From positions 1 to 6,096 of the forward strand of contig JABIST010000444.1 of the NCBI GenBank assembly GCA_018700215.1: a stretch of DNA of 6,096 nt. The letters run 5' to 3'. Shown one piece after another: positions 4,967-6,096 of the stretch (positions are counted from its first letter, which is position 1; each line of letters opens with the position of its first letter). The notes below the pieces were generated by a model. It saw nothing but the letters and a program-made list of their open reading frames with translations. It was not told the origin of the DNA and searched no databases. The DNA comes from Dehalococcoidia bacterium. Its GTDB lineage: Bacteria > Chloroflexota > Dehalococcoidia > UBA2979. The translations under genes were made by a program, and so were the position numbers.

Positions 4967-6096
4967 CTACTCGCCGAACACGTACGACTGCTCTTCGTGC
5001 AGCGTGATGTCCAGGCCCGCTCGCTCCTCATCCTCAGTCACTCGAATCCCCATCGTCACGTCAATCGCCTTCACCAGCGCGTACGACACGACGAACGAGA
5101 ACGAGAACGCGATCACAATCGAAAGCGCCTGTCGCCCAAGCTGATCCCAGCCCGCCACCAGATCCGTCACCGCCGAATCAGCCAGCACCCCCACCAGCAA
5201 CAGCCCGATGATCGAACCCACCACGTGCACCGCGATCACGTCCAACGAGTCGTCGAAGCCGAAGCGGAACTTCAGCTTCAGCGCCCAGAAGCAGATCAAC
5301 CCCGCCGCCGCGCCAATCGCAATCGCCCCCAGCGGACCCACGAACCCCGCCGCCGGTGTGATCCCCACCAGCCCCGCCACCGCCCCCGATGCGAACCCCA
5401 GCGTCGTCGGCTTGCCAATCGTGAACACCTCCGCCAGCAACCACACGCACGCCGCCACCGCCGCCGATATCTGCGTCGTCAAGAACGCGTTGCCCGTCAG
5501 CGCATCCGATGTCAGCGTGGAGCCCGAGTTGAAGCCGAACCAGCCGAACCACAGAATCCCCGCCCCCAGCAGCGTCAGCGTCAGGTTATGCGGCCGGATC
5601 GGCTCGTCCCGCCACCCGATCCGTGGTCCCAGCGCCAGAATCACCGCCAGCGCCGCCGCGCCCGCGCTCACGTGCACCACAATCCCGCCCGCAAAGTCCA
5701 CCCCGCCAATCACCTCCGCAATGAACCCGCCACCCCACACCCAGTGCGCCATCGGCGCGTAGACAACTACCGACCAGACCGCGATGAACAGCGCCCACGC
5801 GCTGAACTTCATCCGCTCCGCAACCGCTCCCGAAATCAGCGCCGGCGTGATAATCGCGAACATCAGCTGGAACCCCATCACAACGTTGTCCGGAACCACC
5901 GCCCCAAACACCTCGTTGCCCAGCCCCAGCCCGCGCAACCCCCACAGATCCAGATTGCCAACCACGCTCCAGTCGCCAATGAAACTGTTCCCGCTAAACG
6001 CCAGCGAGCCTCCCACCAACACCCACGTGATCGTCACAATCCCCATCGCCACAAAGTTCTTCAGCAGCATCGCCAGAATGTTCTTCGAACGAACCA
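4967..6096 (-). CDS. amt: Ammonium transporter, C-terminal 375 residues (runs off right edge)
   Basis: Amt/Mep/Rh-family integral membrane protein that conducts ammonium as a trimer. The start lies beyond the right edge: the frame is open to 6096, and eight codons (VRSKNILA) precede the first in-window Met at 6070..6068. Counting from that Met: the twin pore histidines are H133 (5674..5672, in GGIVVHVSAG) and H282 (5227..5225, in DVIAVHVVGS). The outer Phe gate is F71 in FQLMFAIITPALISG and the inner one F180 in WFGFNSGS. W112 in HWVWGGG and D125 in VDFAGG are also in place. All residues needed for transport are therefore present. Most of the eleven helices are included; the first are missing. 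The soluble C-terminal tail (GIRVTEDEERAGLDITLHEE), which contacts the pore mouth and PII, is intact. The PII gene follows after 14 nt, so uptake and its regulator are co-transcribed. Its promoter is outside the window. Confidence 0.97.
   Translation of the reverse strand, partial: VRSKNILAMLLKNFVAMGIVTITWVLVGGSLAFSGNSFIGDWSVVGNLDLWGLRGLGLGNEVFGAVVPDNVVMGFQLMFAIITPALISGAVAERMKFSAWALFIAVWSVVVYAPMAHWVWGGGFIAEVIGGVDFAGGIVVHVSAGAAALAVILALGPRIGWRDEPIRPHNLTLTLLGAGILWFGWFGFNSGSTLTSDALTGNAFLTTQISAAVAACVWLLAEVFTIGKPTTLGFASGAVAGLVGITPAAGFVGPLGAIAIGAAAGLICFWALKLKFRFGFDDSLDVIAVHVVGSIIGLLLVGVLADSAVTDLVAGWDQLGRQALSIVIAFSFSFVVSYALVKAIDVTMGIRVTEDEERAGLDITLHEEQSYVFGE

Overview
GC-rich bacterial DNA in which every supportable gene lies on the minus strand, so transcription runs from right to left. 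The long plus-strand frames are antisense shadows of these genes. The organism cannot be named with certainty. The IleRS subtype, a T-box with a U-tract terminator in GC-rich DNA and the zinc-ribbon protein fit Chloroflexota (or a relative of Actinomycetota) best; this is inference from remembered family patterns.

Layout in transcription order. (1) An ammonium transporter (amt), cut by the right edge, is followed after 14 nt by a GTG-started PII signalling protein (glnB/glnK type). This is the classic amt-PII nitrogen-sensing pair. (2) About 390 bp without a gene follows. It holds three imperfect units of paired hairpins, starting at the glnB stop codon, and then a clean intrinsic terminator. 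(3) An extended short-chain dehydrogenase/reductase and a fumarylacetoacetate-hydrolase-family enzyme form a tight two-gene unit with a 1-nt gap, presumably catabolic. (4) A 204-bp gap carries an extended -10 promoter and a possible 26-codon Phe-rich leader ORF. That ORF ends one base before a protein with two zinc ribbons and a repetitive Ala/Glu/Val tail. (5) A terminator and a new promoter lead into a full T-box riboswitch with an AUC (Ile) specifier. It controls ileS, whose first 245 codons are in the window.

Functionally these are four neighbouring transcription units rather than one pathway: ammonium uptake and sensing, a small oxidoreductase/hydrolase pair, an uncharacterised zinc-ribbon protein, and tRNA-Ile charging controlled by tRNA charging state. 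The points most worth a second look are the GXHH (swapped HIGH) signature of the IleRS, the hairpin array after glnB, the leader ORF, and the unusual tail of the zinc-ribbon protein.
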